Shown in pieces: positions 10,193 to 18,488 of a DNA stretch of 64,000 nt. The stretch is from Microcoleus sp. FACHB-831 (GTDB taxonomy: Bacteria > Cyanobacteriota > Cyanobacteriia > Cyanobacteriales > FACHB-T130): NCBI RefSeq assembly GCF_014695585.1, contig NZ_JACJON010000068.1, positions 248,001 through 312,000 on the forward strand. Reading direction: 5' to 3'. Positions within the stretch are counted from its first letter, which is position 1. Each line of letters starts with the position of its first letter. The notes under the pieces were generated by a model. It saw nothing but the letters and a program-made list of their open reading frames with translations. It made no database searches and was not told where the DNA came from. The translations under genes were made by a program, and so were the position numbers.

Positions 10193-11016
10193 CTTCCATG
10201 ACACCTCCCAATCTTGCGTGCGCGTTCCACTTCCGCTGAAATTTCTGCAAAAGGTGGCAAGTTTTCATCACGTTCTAGCACTATGCCTTTAACTGGAACG
10301 CTGGCTAATACTTCATCCATAAGTTTCCACACCTCTACAGGCGTCGAGTGTGAATGACTGTCGATAAGTACGCCATCATGCCAATGTCCGCCGACAAAAT
10401 GCAACTGGACGACGCGCTCTAATGGCAATTGCGATAAGAAAGTATGAACGTCATAGTTGTGGTTAACTCCATTAATATGGAGATTCGTGACATCCAGCAG
10501 CAACCCGCAATCAGAACGCTCCACCACTTCCGCGAGAAACTGGGCTTCTGTCATCTCGCCACCTGGAACAGTCAGCATATAGGTGATGTTCTCCAGAATC
10601 AGCGGCACGTCTATCAAGCGACGCGCTTGCTCAATATTGCGGCAAACCACTTCCACCGCCTCGCGTGTATAAGGTAGCGGTGAAAGATGCCCGATATCTA
10701 CACCACCCGCTCTTGTAAAACAGATATGTTCGCTCCACCAAGGTGGATTCAGTTGCTTAATTAGTGCTGCCAGTTTGCCTAAATAATCCGCGTCCAAACC
10801 TTCTGCACTGCCTAGCGAAAGATTAATCGCATGCGGGATAAGTGGGAAGTGGGCAGCTAGCAGTTCTAACTCTTGCTCCTTTTGGGGTGGTGCATCTAGG
10901 TAATGTTCGGCGACGATTTCTAGAAAATCAACCCCCCCCCGATTCAGAAACAAGTCGCTGCGGAACGGTTCCCTAAAACCTAGACCTACACCTAATGTCG
11001 GTAGATGAGACAGCAT
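10183..11016 (-). CDS. DUF692 / MNIO-family multinuclear iron oxidative enzyme
   Basis: A 277-residue TIM-barrel protein of the DUF692 family, relatives of MbnB, TglH and BufB, which use two or three iron atoms to modify cysteines of ribosomal peptides. Family motifs in order: GVGLGFREPF, EIVAEHYLD, HAINLSLGSAEG, WWSEHICFT, LILENITYML, LLLDVTNLHINGVNHNYD, QLHFVGGHWHDG, DSHSHSTP and GIVLERDENLPPF, which supply the His/Asp/Glu ligands. The ATG at 11016 is 10 nt after the stop of the Cys-rich gene, with GGAGG upstream. A longer frame to 11319 only reads the Cys-tail DNA out of frame. Codons 26-29 contain nine consecutive G (10932-10940), a possible slippage site. The substrates are probably the two Cys-tailed proteins upstream. 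Confidence 0.92.
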   Translation of the reverse strand: MLSHLPTLGVGLGFREPFRSDLFLNRGGVDFLEIVAEHYLDAPPQKEQELELLAAHFPLIPHAINLSLGSAEGLDADYLGKLAALIKQLNPPWWSEHICFTRAGGVDIGHLSPLPYTREAVEVVCRNIEQARRLIDVPLILENITYMLTVPGGEMTEAQFLAEVVERSDCGLLLDVTNLHINGVNHNYDVHTFLSQLPLERVVQLHFVGGHWHDGVLIDSHSHSTPVEVWKLMDEVLASVPVKGIVLERDENLPPFAEISAEVERARKIGRCHGRWV

Positions 11017-11026
11017 ATCTAAACTA

Positions 11027-12064
11027 TCATCCTCCACAGCCGCCACAGCCACCACCGCAACTACTGCCGCAACTACTGCCGCTGCACGAGCTATCGGACG
11101 AGCTACTACACGAGCTACCGCAGGAACTACTACTACTGCACGAGCTATCGAACGAGCTACTACACGAGCTACCGCAGGAACTACTACTGCACGAGCTATC
11201 GGACGAGCTTCTTTGCCTGCTATTAGATCCTCGACGCGATAATCGATTAGGCGAAGGTGGTGGAAGAAAGGCTTTTCGGTAGTAGTCGTAGGAAGTTCCA
11301 GCAAGTGCTTCCACGCCAAACAGCGCTACCAGCAATTTGTAGTCAAGTGCATCAGGAATGCTCGATTTTGCCTTCTCTTGGAGCTGCGCGAATGTTCCTT
11401 GAAGTCGCTTGAGATAATTTTGTCCGCGATCGCTCAAGCGTGGCGGCTGCTTAATCAACCAAAGCAGCATAACGAGCGAGACAACGCCCATCACGATCAA
11501 CAAACCCACGTTATAGCGTCCTTTAGCCAAGGCTACCAAGAGCTTGTAGCTACCGAGGGTGAAAACGATCGCTGCGCCTACTAAGCCGACTTTCACGTTC
11601 CATGCTTTCCACTCATCCGCATACAGCAATTGCTCATTTTTCAACGACTGTTCGTAAACTGCATATTTTTCCCGGACGATGACGGGTAAGAACGATGAGA
11701 ATTTCATCTCATCTGCCTGATGCGAGGAATAAAAACACTTAAAGAACTCGCTTTCTATTAGCTTCAAGCCACCCAGATCTGGGTAATTTGGCGCTTGCTG
11801 GATGGATTTTTCCTTGACTTGCAAATAACCGCGCTGAATTAAGTTAAAGACTGCTAGCTTAGTTAATTCGGTTTCGCCGCCTCGCAAGTAAGCAATTTCG
11901 TAGGGGTCGGGGTTAGTAGGAATTAACGGCAAAGGCTGTTTTTTTGTTGGGTCTTGTATGAATCGCCAGCATACTACAAGCGTCGATACAATAATAACGC
12001 TGTAAAACAGCAGAAACTGCGGCCCATACATATCTGCAATTGGATTATGCAGCAACATATCCAT
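11027..12064 (-). CDS. TIGR04222-type membrane protein with Ser/Cys-rich tail (putative MNIO substrate B)
   Basis: 345 residues. The N-terminal membrane segment follows NPIADMYGP (FLLFYSVIIVSTLVVCW). Then comes the family block DPYEIAYLRGGETELTKLAV..LIQRGYLQV, a central hydrophobic pair (about 155-205) and PPRLSDRGQNYLKRLQ. From about residue 265 it becomes low complexity, Arg/Ser and then a tail with 11 cysteines as DSSC, SSSC and GSSC units ending GGGCGGCGG. TIGR04222 (near uncomplexed cysteine) was defined on such proteins and, as I recall, noted beside DUF692. AGGAGG (12071-12076) precedes the ATG. The DNA of the tail is a degenerate tandem repeat. The tail is probably a modification substrate tethered to the membrane. 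Confidence 0.88.
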   Translation of the reverse strand: MDMLLHNPIADMYGPQFLLFYSVIIVSTLVVCWRFIQDPTKKQPLPLIPTNPDPYEIAYLRGGETELTKLAVFNLIQRGYLQVKEKSIQQAPNYPDLGGLKLIESEFFKCFYSSHQADEMKFSSFLPVIVREKYAVYEQSLKNEQLLYADEWKAWNVKVGLVGAAIVFTLGSYKLLVALAKGRYNVGLLIVMGVVSLVMLLWLIKQPPRLSDRGQNYLKRLQGTFAQLQEKAKSSIPDALDYKLLVALFGVEALAGTSYDYYRKAFLPPPSPNRLSRRGSNSRQRSSSDSSCSSSSCGSSCSSSFDSSCSSSSSCGSSCSSSSDSSCSGSSCGSSCGGGCGGCGG

Positions 12065-12270
12065 CAGGAAACCTCCTTTTTTGGGTTGCCAGTCAGCGAA
12101 TCGATTTAGCGTTTAATGGTTTAGTGTTTGCAATCTTGTCCTAATCGCTCCTGTAATTTGCATACTTCATTGATAACACACTGTTACTACAAGTAAGTTC
12201 AGGCTTACGGGGGAACCAGGGTTTTAACCAAGATAGTAGAAGGGAAAAGTTGACAGCGATCGCATCAAAC

Positions 12271-13263
12271 TTAACCGCCACACCCTCCACCACACCCGCC
12301 ACAGCCACCACCACAACCACCGCCGCCGCCATCGCCACCGCCATCACCGCCGCCACAACTTCCACCACAGCCAGTACCGCTGCTAGTAGTTGTGGACCTA
12401 TGAAACATTTGCTCAAAGTCACCATAGGGTGTACCCGCTAGCATCCCTACGCCAAAGACGGCTACAGGTAGCACCAAGCTCAAATCTGTACTATTAGGAT
12501 TATTAGTAGTGACGCTAGAAACTTGCCCCTTCAGTCCTGCAAATGTTTGCTGAAGCCGCTCTAGATAAGCTCGTCCTCGATGGCTCAAGCGCGGTGGGTT
12601 GCTGATAATTCCCAGCAAAACCAGCGATATGAAGCCCATGATTATCAGAAATACGACATTGAAGCGCCCGTTTACCAGCGCTATTAAAAGTTTATAGCCG
12701 CCTAAACCAAGGATGATTAGTATCCCTATCCAATGAACGCGCTCTGCTATGCGTTTTAGTTCATCTGGCAAAAGCAGTTTCTCGTTGTGCAGTCGCTGTT
12801 CATAGATTGTGCAATGTTGTTTCACAGATAGCGGTAGCGATAATTGGAAAATGTCTCTAGCTTTGCGCGGAGAAGAGAACCAGCTAAACACATCGCGCTC
12901 GATTGCAGTCAGATTCGACGGGTGCGGCTGGTCGGGCGCTTTCTCTATATAATCGCCCGCAATTTGCAAATACCCGCGCTGAATTAAATCAAAAATAGCC
13001 AGCCGCGTCACTTCATTCTCTCCACCCCGCAAATAAGCAATTTCGTAGGGATCGGGTTTAGTAGGAATCAATGGCAGAGCTAAGTTTGTTGGTGCATCGA
13101 GATAACGCACATTACACCAGCATATTACCAGCGTTATCCCAATAACAAAAGCATAAAACAGCAGAAAGTCCGGCCCATACATATTGGCAATTGGATTTGC
13201 TATGGGGTTGCTTATTACCACGACCGCCAAGAAAGCCAAGATGCATATTAGCAATTTATCCAT
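12271..13263 (-). CDS. TIGR04222-type membrane protein with Gly/Cys tail (putative MNIO substrate A)
   Basis: A 330-residue paralogue of the next gene. Shared blocks are NPIANMYGPDFLLFYAF, DPYEIAYLRGGENEVTRLAI, LIQRGYLQ, a central hydrophobic pair and PPRLSHRGRAYLERLQ. It has an additional N-terminal hydrophobic stretch (LLICILAFLAVVVI). The tail differs: after HRSTTTSSGTGC it is almost pure Gly, Asp and Cys with six cysteines (GCGGSC, GGGCGGGCGGCGGGCGG). AAAGGGGG precedes the ATG. It is the first gene of the operon, 206 nt ahead of substrate B, so a second promoter or processing site could lie between them. The function is inferred from the family and the adjacent DUF692 enzyme. Confidence 0.88.
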   Translation of the reverse strand: MDKLLICILAFLAVVVISNPIANPIANMYGPDFLLFYAFVIGITLVICWCNVRYLDAPTNLALPLIPTKPDPYEIAYLRGGENEVTRLAIFDLIQRGYLQIAGDYIEKAPDQPHPSNLTAIERDVFSWFSSPRKARDIFQLSLPLSVKQHCTIYEQRLHNEKLLLPDELKRIAERVHWIGILIILGLGGYKLLIALVNGRFNVVFLIIMGFISLVLLGIISNPPRLSHRGRAYLERLQQTFAGLKGQVSSVTTNNPNSTDLSLVLPVAVFGVGMLAGTPYGDFEQMFHRSTTTSSGTGCGGSCGGGDGGGDGGGGGCGGGCGGCGGGCGG

Positions 13264-13435
13264 TGCCTAGCCCCCTTTGTAAGTTTTGATTTTTTCATAG
13301 CATATTTCTACAGTATTAGGTAATGTTTTTACAGAAATGCGGAAGGCACAACCTAAACAAAGGAGCGTCCATCCTCAGAAGTGATGCAACGCCGGAACGA
13401 TAACACCCCAGTGCGTGAAGCGTTGAGCGATCGCG

Positions 13436-14230
13436 CTATTCCCTAACAACAGCTAATTTTTCCAATTTATTGCCGCAGATTTTGCAAAACCTAGCATCTG
13501 CATCGTGGGATGACAACCCACAAGTAGAACAAAGCGTTTCTACGCGATCGCTGTTCTTCACCAATCTCTTAATTAAATTACCCAACTGCCAGGGTATAAG
13601 AGCAATTCCCGTTAAAATCATTAATACTGTCAGCAGCCTCCCCAATTCTGAAGTCGGCGTTACGTCGCCAAATCCTACTGTAGTCATCGTTACTACAGAG
13701 AAATAAAAGGCGTCTAAAAAAGTACGAAATCCTTTAGGGTTTACCGGATGCTCGACTTGATAAATTAAGCCTGAATAAACAAAGATAATTGCAAATAAAG
13801 TAAATAATATTCTGGCTGAAATTACGCTATCTTCCAAAATGATGCGACCCAGTAAAGTTCTTCCCTCGATAAAACGGATTAGCCGCAAAATCCGAAACCA
13901 GCGGAATATCCGAATAAAACTTATATCTACAATTCCTAAAAAAACTGGTACTATTGCCAGCAAATCGATTACTGAATATAAACTAAATAAATATTTTACT
14001 TTATCAGGCGCACACCAAAGACGCAATAAATACTCGTAAGCAAAAAGTAGCACCAGGGCAAAATCTATAATATCGAGATTAATACGAACGTAATCTGGTA
14101 GAGGGTATGTTTCTGCAACAAATATTGCTGAAGATACAAGCACCAGGGCAGTAATTACTAAATTAATAGTTCTGCCTACTGGCGTTTCCATGTCTTCTAG
14201 ATAAAAAGCAATCTTTTGTCGCAGCAACAT
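13436..14230 (-). CDS. Voltage-gated-type potassium channel with C-terminal zinc ribbon
   Basis: 264 residues with six hydrophobic segments. S4 is positively charged (IRIFRWFRILRLIRF). The pore loop carries the filter TMTTVGFGDVTP (TVGFGD, K+-selective type). After S6 a short cytoplasmic tail holds two CxxC pairs (CSTCGLSSHDADARFCKICG), a zinc ribbon. Voltage sensing and K+ transport across the plasma membrane are expected. The stop lies 172 bp before the first Cys-tail gene on the same strand, so it may be read into that operon. The zinc ribbon on a six-segment channel is unusual, although such ribbons occur on several cyanobacterial channels. Confidence 0.9.
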   Translation of the reverse strand: MLLRQKIAFYLEDMETPVGRTINLVITALVLVSSAIFVAETYPLPDYVRINLDIIDFALVLLFAYEYLLRLWCAPDKVKYLFSLYSVIDLLAIVPVFLGIVDISFIRIFRWFRILRLIRFIEGRTLLGRIILEDSVISARILFTLFAIIFVYSGLIYQVEHPVNPKGFRTFLDAFYFSVVTMTTVGFGDVTPTSELGRLLTVLMILTGIALIPWQLGNLIKRLVKNSDRVETLCSTCGLSSHDADARFCKICGNKLEKLAVVRE

Positions 14231-14343
14231 AAATCAAAAAACTAAAAATATCAGCGTCGATCGGCGATCGCGCCTCGCAGGACATTTTACAATTATTTAC
14301 AATTAGGATCGCGATCGCTTATATTCCAGGAGAAGGTATAACC

Positions 14344-14838
14344 ATGAATAGCAGCCGCATTGCCCCAGGCCCAGGTCAGGAGTCAGTATGGGATTATCCG
14401 CGTCCGCCCCGCGTGGAGGAATCGCCCAAGCACATCCAGATCGTCTTCAATGGCATCACAATTGTAGATACTCGCAACGCACGGCGAGTCCTAGAAACCA
14501 GTCACCCGCCCGTTTACTATATTCCTCAGAGCGATATCAAGATGGAATATTTGGTGCATACAAGCGGTGGGTCGTTTTGCGAGTGGAAAGGTAGCGCTAT
14601 TTACTACAGCGTCGTCGCAGGGGACAAACAAGCGCCCAACGTTGCTTGGTCTTATCCCAACCCCACACCAGCCTTCGAGTTAATAAAAGACTGCATAGCC
14701 TTTTATCCCCAGATGATGGATGCGTGCTATGTCGATGGGGAACAAGTGGAACCGCAGCCTGGGGGTTTCTACGGCGGCTGGATTACCAAGGATATTGTGG
14801 GGCCGTTTAAGGGTGGGCCTGGGACTTGGGGCTGGTAA
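14344..14838 (+). CDS. DUF427 domain protein
   Basis: 164 residues, soluble. The family pattern is clear: VFNGITIVDTRNARRVLETSHPPVYYIP, then CEWKGSAIYYSV, NVAWSYPNP and FYPQMMDACYVDGEQVEPQP followed by GGFYGGWIT near the end. DUF427 (also called NTP_transf_9) has a small beta fold and no firm biochemical role. The start ATG follows AGGAGAAGG. It is divergent from the channel gene, with 113 bp between. Confidence 0.88.
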   Translation: MNSSRIAPGPGQESVWDYPRPPRVEESPKHIQIVFNGITIVDTRNARRVLETSHPPVYYIPQSDIKMEYLVHTSGGSFCEWKGSAIYYSVVAGDKQAPNVAWSYPNPTPAFELIKDCIAFYPQMMDACYVDGEQVEPQPGGFYGGWITKDIVGPFKGGPGTWGW

Positions 14839-14910
14839 GCAAGTCAAAAGTTAAAATCGTAGTAAATTAAAGCACAACTTATATTGATGTATCGCTAGGA
14901 GCAATTCTTT

Positions 14911-15684
14911 GTGAGTCTGCCTAGAATTTGGGCGATCGCACTAAATGTGTTTCGGGAAGTAATTCGCGATCGCATTCTCTACATAATCGGCTTTTTTGCC
15001 ATTTTGCAGCTTGCAGCAATGCCATTGCTGCGAGAAGTAGCTGCTGCTACAGAAAACAAAATGTTTGTTGATTTCGGTCTAGCTTGCATCACCATTCTCA
15101 GCGTTCTCGTTGCAGTGTTTGTTGGTACAGGACTAATTAACAAAGAAATAGAAAAGCGCACGGTATTAGTCTTAATTCCTAAACCGCTCTCTCGCTCTGA
15201 ATTTATCATCGGCAAGCATCTAGGATTATCAGCAGTCTTAGGCGTCCTGCTTGCCGCCATGACGATAATTTATTTTATTGGCCTGAGTTTAGCGAAGATT
15301 ACTTACCCAACGGGAAGCATTCTGATTTCTATACTTTACCTATTCATCGAGCTGTCTTTGCTGACAGGGGTAGCGCTACTTTTTGGAGTTTTTACCAGTT
15401 CCTTACTAGCGACGTTGCTCACCTTGGCAATTTATTTGGCAGGGCATCTAAGTCCTGATATTGTTAAGTTGGGCGAAGTAAGTAAAAATGAGACAATTCA
15501 AAACATAACTCAAAGTCTTTATTTAGTCTTACCAGACTTATCTAGACTAGATTTAAAAAATCAAGCGGTTTATGGCGTTTTACCACCGCCGATGACGCTA
15601 TTCGCTCATGCGGGGTATGGCTTAATCTACACAGTCTTACTCATAGCGATCGCTATCGTTATCTTTTCCAGGCGTGAATTTTAA
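14911..15684 (+). CDS. ABC-2 type transporter permease
   Basis: 257 residues with about six membrane segments. The N-terminus PRIWAIALNVFREVIRDRIL and the GTGLINKEIEKRTVLVLIPKP motif are typical of the ABC-2 permease family found in cyanobacteria. The start is GTG at 14911, behind AGGAG. No ATPase subunit lies nearby, so the partner must be encoded elsewhere. The histidine kinase starts 15 bp after the stop, so the two are probably co-transcribed. The substrate is unknown. Confidence 0.85.
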   Translation: MSLPRIWAIALNVFREVIRDRILYIIGFFAILQLAAMPLLREVAAATENKMFVDFGLACITILSVLVAVFVGTGLINKEIEKRTVLVLIPKPLSRSEFIIGKHLGLSAVLGVLLAAMTIIYFIGLSLAKITYPTGSILISILYLFIELSLLTGVALLFGVFTSSLLATLLTLAIYLAGHLSPDIVKLGEVSKNETIQNITQSLYLVLPDLSRLDLKNQAVYGVLPPPMTLFAHAGYGLIYTVLLIAIAIVIFSRREF

Positions 15685-15699
15685 AATAGCGATGCGGTA

Positions 15700-17520
15700 A
15701 TGCAGCAACAAAGCTACAAACAGGATAGTCTCATTAACCGCATCGTTCAGGCAATGCGAGAAACTTTAGTATTGGATGACGTGTTACAAACGACTGTAAA
15801 TCTACTACACGAAACTTTGCAAGTAAGTCGGTGTCTGATTTTCCAGCCCGATCCAAACAATCAAATGAGGGTGCGCCACGTATCGGAAGCTACAGAGAAA
15901 GGGCGCAGTCTGATGGGTATTTATTGCGACTTCTATGAGTACTACCATCAGATGCTAATGCAGGCTGAACCAGTGGTAATCGCCCGAATAGACGCCAATA
16001 TTCCACGCGAACTGCAAGAACTGGCTAGGTCTTGTGAGATTCGTTCGCTGTTGATTATGCCCTTGTTGTATCACGAGTCTTATCTAGGTGGAATTAGCCT
16101 CAATCAGTGCGATCGCGAGCGCGAGTGGACAGACACTGAAATAACACTCGTTAGAGCGATCGCTACTCAGTGCGCGATCGCCATTCATCAAGCACAATTG
16201 TTTAACCAAGTTCAACAACAAGCAACGCGAGAGCGATTGCTCAATCAGATCGGTCGTTCGCTAAATTCGAGCCTCGATCCAGACTCTATCTTGCAGGAAA
16301 TTGTCAAGCTCGCAGGGGAATGCTTTGGGGTCGATCGGGTAACTATATTTGCCATAAAAGCAGAGCATACCGAGATTGTAAAGGAATGGAGAGCCAACGA
16401 ACAAGTTATTTCTGTGGTAGGCTACCGAGTTCCTTTAATAGAACACCGAGATCTATTAGATCCCACCTCTAATTATTCTTTTCATCGAGTTGTCCATGCT
16501 CCTAAAACCAGCTTAATGGCTTATACTGCGGAGCGACAGATGCAGGTTCAGCAGGCGCAAATGCTTTCAATGCTAAGAGTGCCGATTTTTATTCGCGGTG
16601 AGTTATTCGGTGGTATATCGTTGCAAACTACAACCACTTATCGGACTTTCACACAAGACGAGATTCAATTCTTAGAAAGAATAGCCGACCAAGCAGCGAT
16701 CGCCCTCTACAATGCCCAGAGCTACGAACTCCTAGAACAACTGGTGAGAGAGCGAACTAGGGAACTAGAACAGGAAAAAATTATCTCCGAAAGCGCTAAT
16801 CGGGCAAAAAGCGAATTTTTAACCACGATGAGCCACGAACTTCGCACTCCTTTGACTGGTATTTTGGGGTTTTCTCGCCTGCTTTTGGAACAAATTTTTG
16901 GACCTCTCAATGAAAAACAATTACAATACATGGCTAATATCAATTCCTGTGGAGAACATCTGCTGGCATTGATAAACGATTTGCTAGATTTGTCTAAAAT
17001 TGAAGCAGGTCGAGAAGAATTATTCCTCGAAATATTATCAGTTGAGGATATAAGTTCCGCAGCCCTCCAAGTAGTCGCAGAGCGAGCTTATGAAGGTGGT
17101 TTGCAATTATCAATGGAGATTGCCCCAAACGTAACTGTCTGCGTAGCTGACCAACGGCGTTTGAAGCAGATTTTGGTCAACCTCTTATCTAACGCGGTTA
17201 AATTTACCCCCATAGGTTCTGTAACGCTAAAAGTAAACCAAACAGAAGACACAGTTCACTTTTCTGTAATTGATACGGGAATTGGCATTGCAGAGGCAGA
17301 TTTAGCCAACCTCTTTCAACCGTTTCGACAGCTTGATAGCGGTCTGAATCGAAAATACGAGGGAAGTGGTCTGGGGTTGGCTCTATCGTGCAAACTAGCA
17401 AAGCTACATGGGGGCAATATTACGGTAGAGTCAGAATTAGGGCGCGGTAGTTGCTTTACTTTGCATTTGCCGATACAGCCTCCAACGGAATCAGAAATGT
17501 CTTTAAATTCGCTAACCTAA
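15700..17520 (+). CDS. Soluble sensor histidine kinase, GAF-GAF-HisKA-HATPase
   Basis: 606 residues without membrane segments. GAF 1 covers about 20-165 and GAF 2 about 185-340 (QLFGVD-like FGVDRVTIFA, IADQAAIALYNAQ). A short coiled coil follows. The phospho-acceptor is His379 in MSHELRTPLTGILGFSRLLL. The catalytic domain has the N box NLLSNAVKFTP, G1 DTGIGIAEADL and G2 GSGLGLALSCKLAKLHGG. No receiver domain is attached and no regulator gene is adjacent. GAF 1 has no obvious chromophore Cys, so light sensing is not assumed. It is probably translated from the same transcript as the ABC permease. Confidence 0.93.
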   Translation: MQQQSYKQDSLINRIVQAMRETLVLDDVLQTTVNLLHETLQVSRCLIFQPDPNNQMRVRHVSEATEKGRSLMGIYCDFYEYYHQMLMQAEPVVIARIDANIPRELQELARSCEIRSLLIMPLLYHESYLGGISLNQCDREREWTDTEITLVRAIATQCAIAIHQAQLFNQVQQQATRERLLNQIGRSLNSSLDPDSILQEIVKLAGECFGVDRVTIFAIKAEHTEIVKEWRANEQVISVVGYRVPLIEHRDLLDPTSNYSFHRVVHAPKTSLMAYTAERQMQVQQAQMLSMLRVPIFIRGELFGGISLQTTTTYRTFTQDEIQFLERIADQAAIALYNAQSYELLEQLVRERTRELEQEKIISESANRAKSEFLTTMSHELRTPLTGILGFSRLLLEQIFGPLNEKQLQYMANINSCGEHLLALINDLLDLSKIEAGREELFLEILSVEDISSAALQVVAERAYEGGLQLSMEIAPNVTVCVADQRRLKQILVNLLSNAVKFTPIGSVTLKVNQTEDTVHFSVIDTGIGIAEADLANLFQPFRQLDSGLNRKYEGSGLGLALSCKLAKLHGGNITVESELGRGSCFTLHLPIQPPTESEMSLNSLT

Positions 17521-17567
17521 TAAAGGCTAGCTTGCGATCGCATTGAAATTGAATTTTTTTAAAAACC

Positions 17568-18386
17568 ATGATAAATCGTAAACTCGAACAACTAAAAACC
17601 TTATTTGCAGAAATGGAGCAAGCTTTGATTGCTTACTCTGGAGGCGTCGATAGCACTTTAGTCGCTAAGATTGCTTACGATGTACTAGGCGATCGCGCTT
17701 TAGCTGTAACTGCTATTTCTCCCTCTCTTTTGCCAGAAGAACTGGAAGACGCACGCATCCAAGCAGCTCAAATTGGTATTGCTCATAAGGTTGTCCAAAC
17801 TAACGAAATGGATAACCCTAATTACACTTCTAACCCCGTGAATCGCTGCTATTTCTGCAAAAGCGAACTGCACGACACTCTCAAACCTTTGGCTGTTCAA
17901 TTCGGTTATCCTTATGTCGTGGATGGGGTAAATGCTGATGATTTAAAAGATTATCGACCGGGAATTCAAGCCGCAAAAGAAAGAGGTGCGCGATCGCCTC
18001 TCGCAGAATTAGGCATTACTAAAGCTGAAGTGCGCCAACTTTCTCAGCAGCTAGATTTACCTTGGTGGGATAAACCCGCGCAACCCTGTCTTAGTTCTCG
18101 CTTCCCCTACGGCGAAGAAATTACAGTAGCTAAATTGCAACGAGTAGGTAGAGCAGAAATTTATCTGCGTAAGTTGGGTTTGAAAAATCTCCGCGTGCGT
18201 TCTGAAGGTGACACTGCCAGAATTGAGTTATCGCCAGAACAGATAAAAGAGTTTGTCTTAACTACAGATTTAGCAACTTTAGTTTCAGCATTTCAAGAGT
18301 TTGGCTTTATCTACGTGACGTTAGATTTAGAAGGCTATCGCAGTGGTAAGCTAAACCAAGTTTTGCCGCAGATAGTTAAAGTTTAA
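17568..18386 (+). CDS. larE: ATP-dependent sacrificial sulfur transferase
   Basis: 272 residues of the PP-loop (ATP pyrophosphatase) family. The PP-loop is AYSGGVDSTLVAK (about 22-34). The conserved NRCYFCKSELH and GVNADDLKDYRPG follow, and Cys174 in QPCLSSRFPYG matches the sacrificial sulfur-donor cysteine of LarE. LarE converts the carboxylates of the nicotinic-acid mononucleotide derivative to thiocarboxylates for the nickel-pincer cofactor. No larB, larC or lactate racemase gene is in the window, so the physiological partner is open. A clear terminator follows. Confidence 0.93.
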   Translation: MINRKLEQLKTLFAEMEQALIAYSGGVDSTLVAKIAYDVLGDRALAVTAISPSLLPEELEDARIQAAQIGIAHKVVQTNEMDNPNYTSNPVNRCYFCKSELHDTLKPLAVQFGYPYVVDGVNADDLKDYRPGIQAAKERGARSPLAELGITKAEVRQLSQQLDLPWWDKPAQPCLSSRFPYGEEITVAKLQRVGRAEIYLRKLGLKNLRVRSEGDTARIELSPEQIKEFVLTTDLATLVSAFQEFGFIYVTLDLEGYRSGKLNQVLPQIVKV

Positions 18387-18410
18387 CGAATGAGTTGTTG
18401 GTATACAAAA

Positions 18411-18437
18411 AAAGCCTGCGATCGCAGGCTTTTTCTT
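18411..18437 (+). terminator. Terminator after larE built on a HIP1 site
   Basis: AAAGCCTGCGA and its exact complement form an 11-bp stem centred on GCGATCGC, preceded by A-rich and followed by T-rich DNA. It is symmetric enough to serve both larE and the convergent DUF4864 gene. Confidence 0.85.
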
Positions 18438-18488
18438 TCTAGTGCGATCGTTAACTTTACCCACCCAAAATCTAAAATCTAAAATTTA

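Noticed and set aside
11017-11319. N-terminal extension of the DUF692 frame rich in Ala/Val/Arg
   Set aside because: It is the Cys-tail DNA of the upstream gene in another frame; DUF692 homologues start near MLSHLPTLGVG, and GGAGG precedes that ATG.
12250-12441. Thr/Ala-rich plus-strand frame opposite the Gly-Cys tail
   Set aside because: By-product of low-complexity GGN/TGY codons on the other strand.
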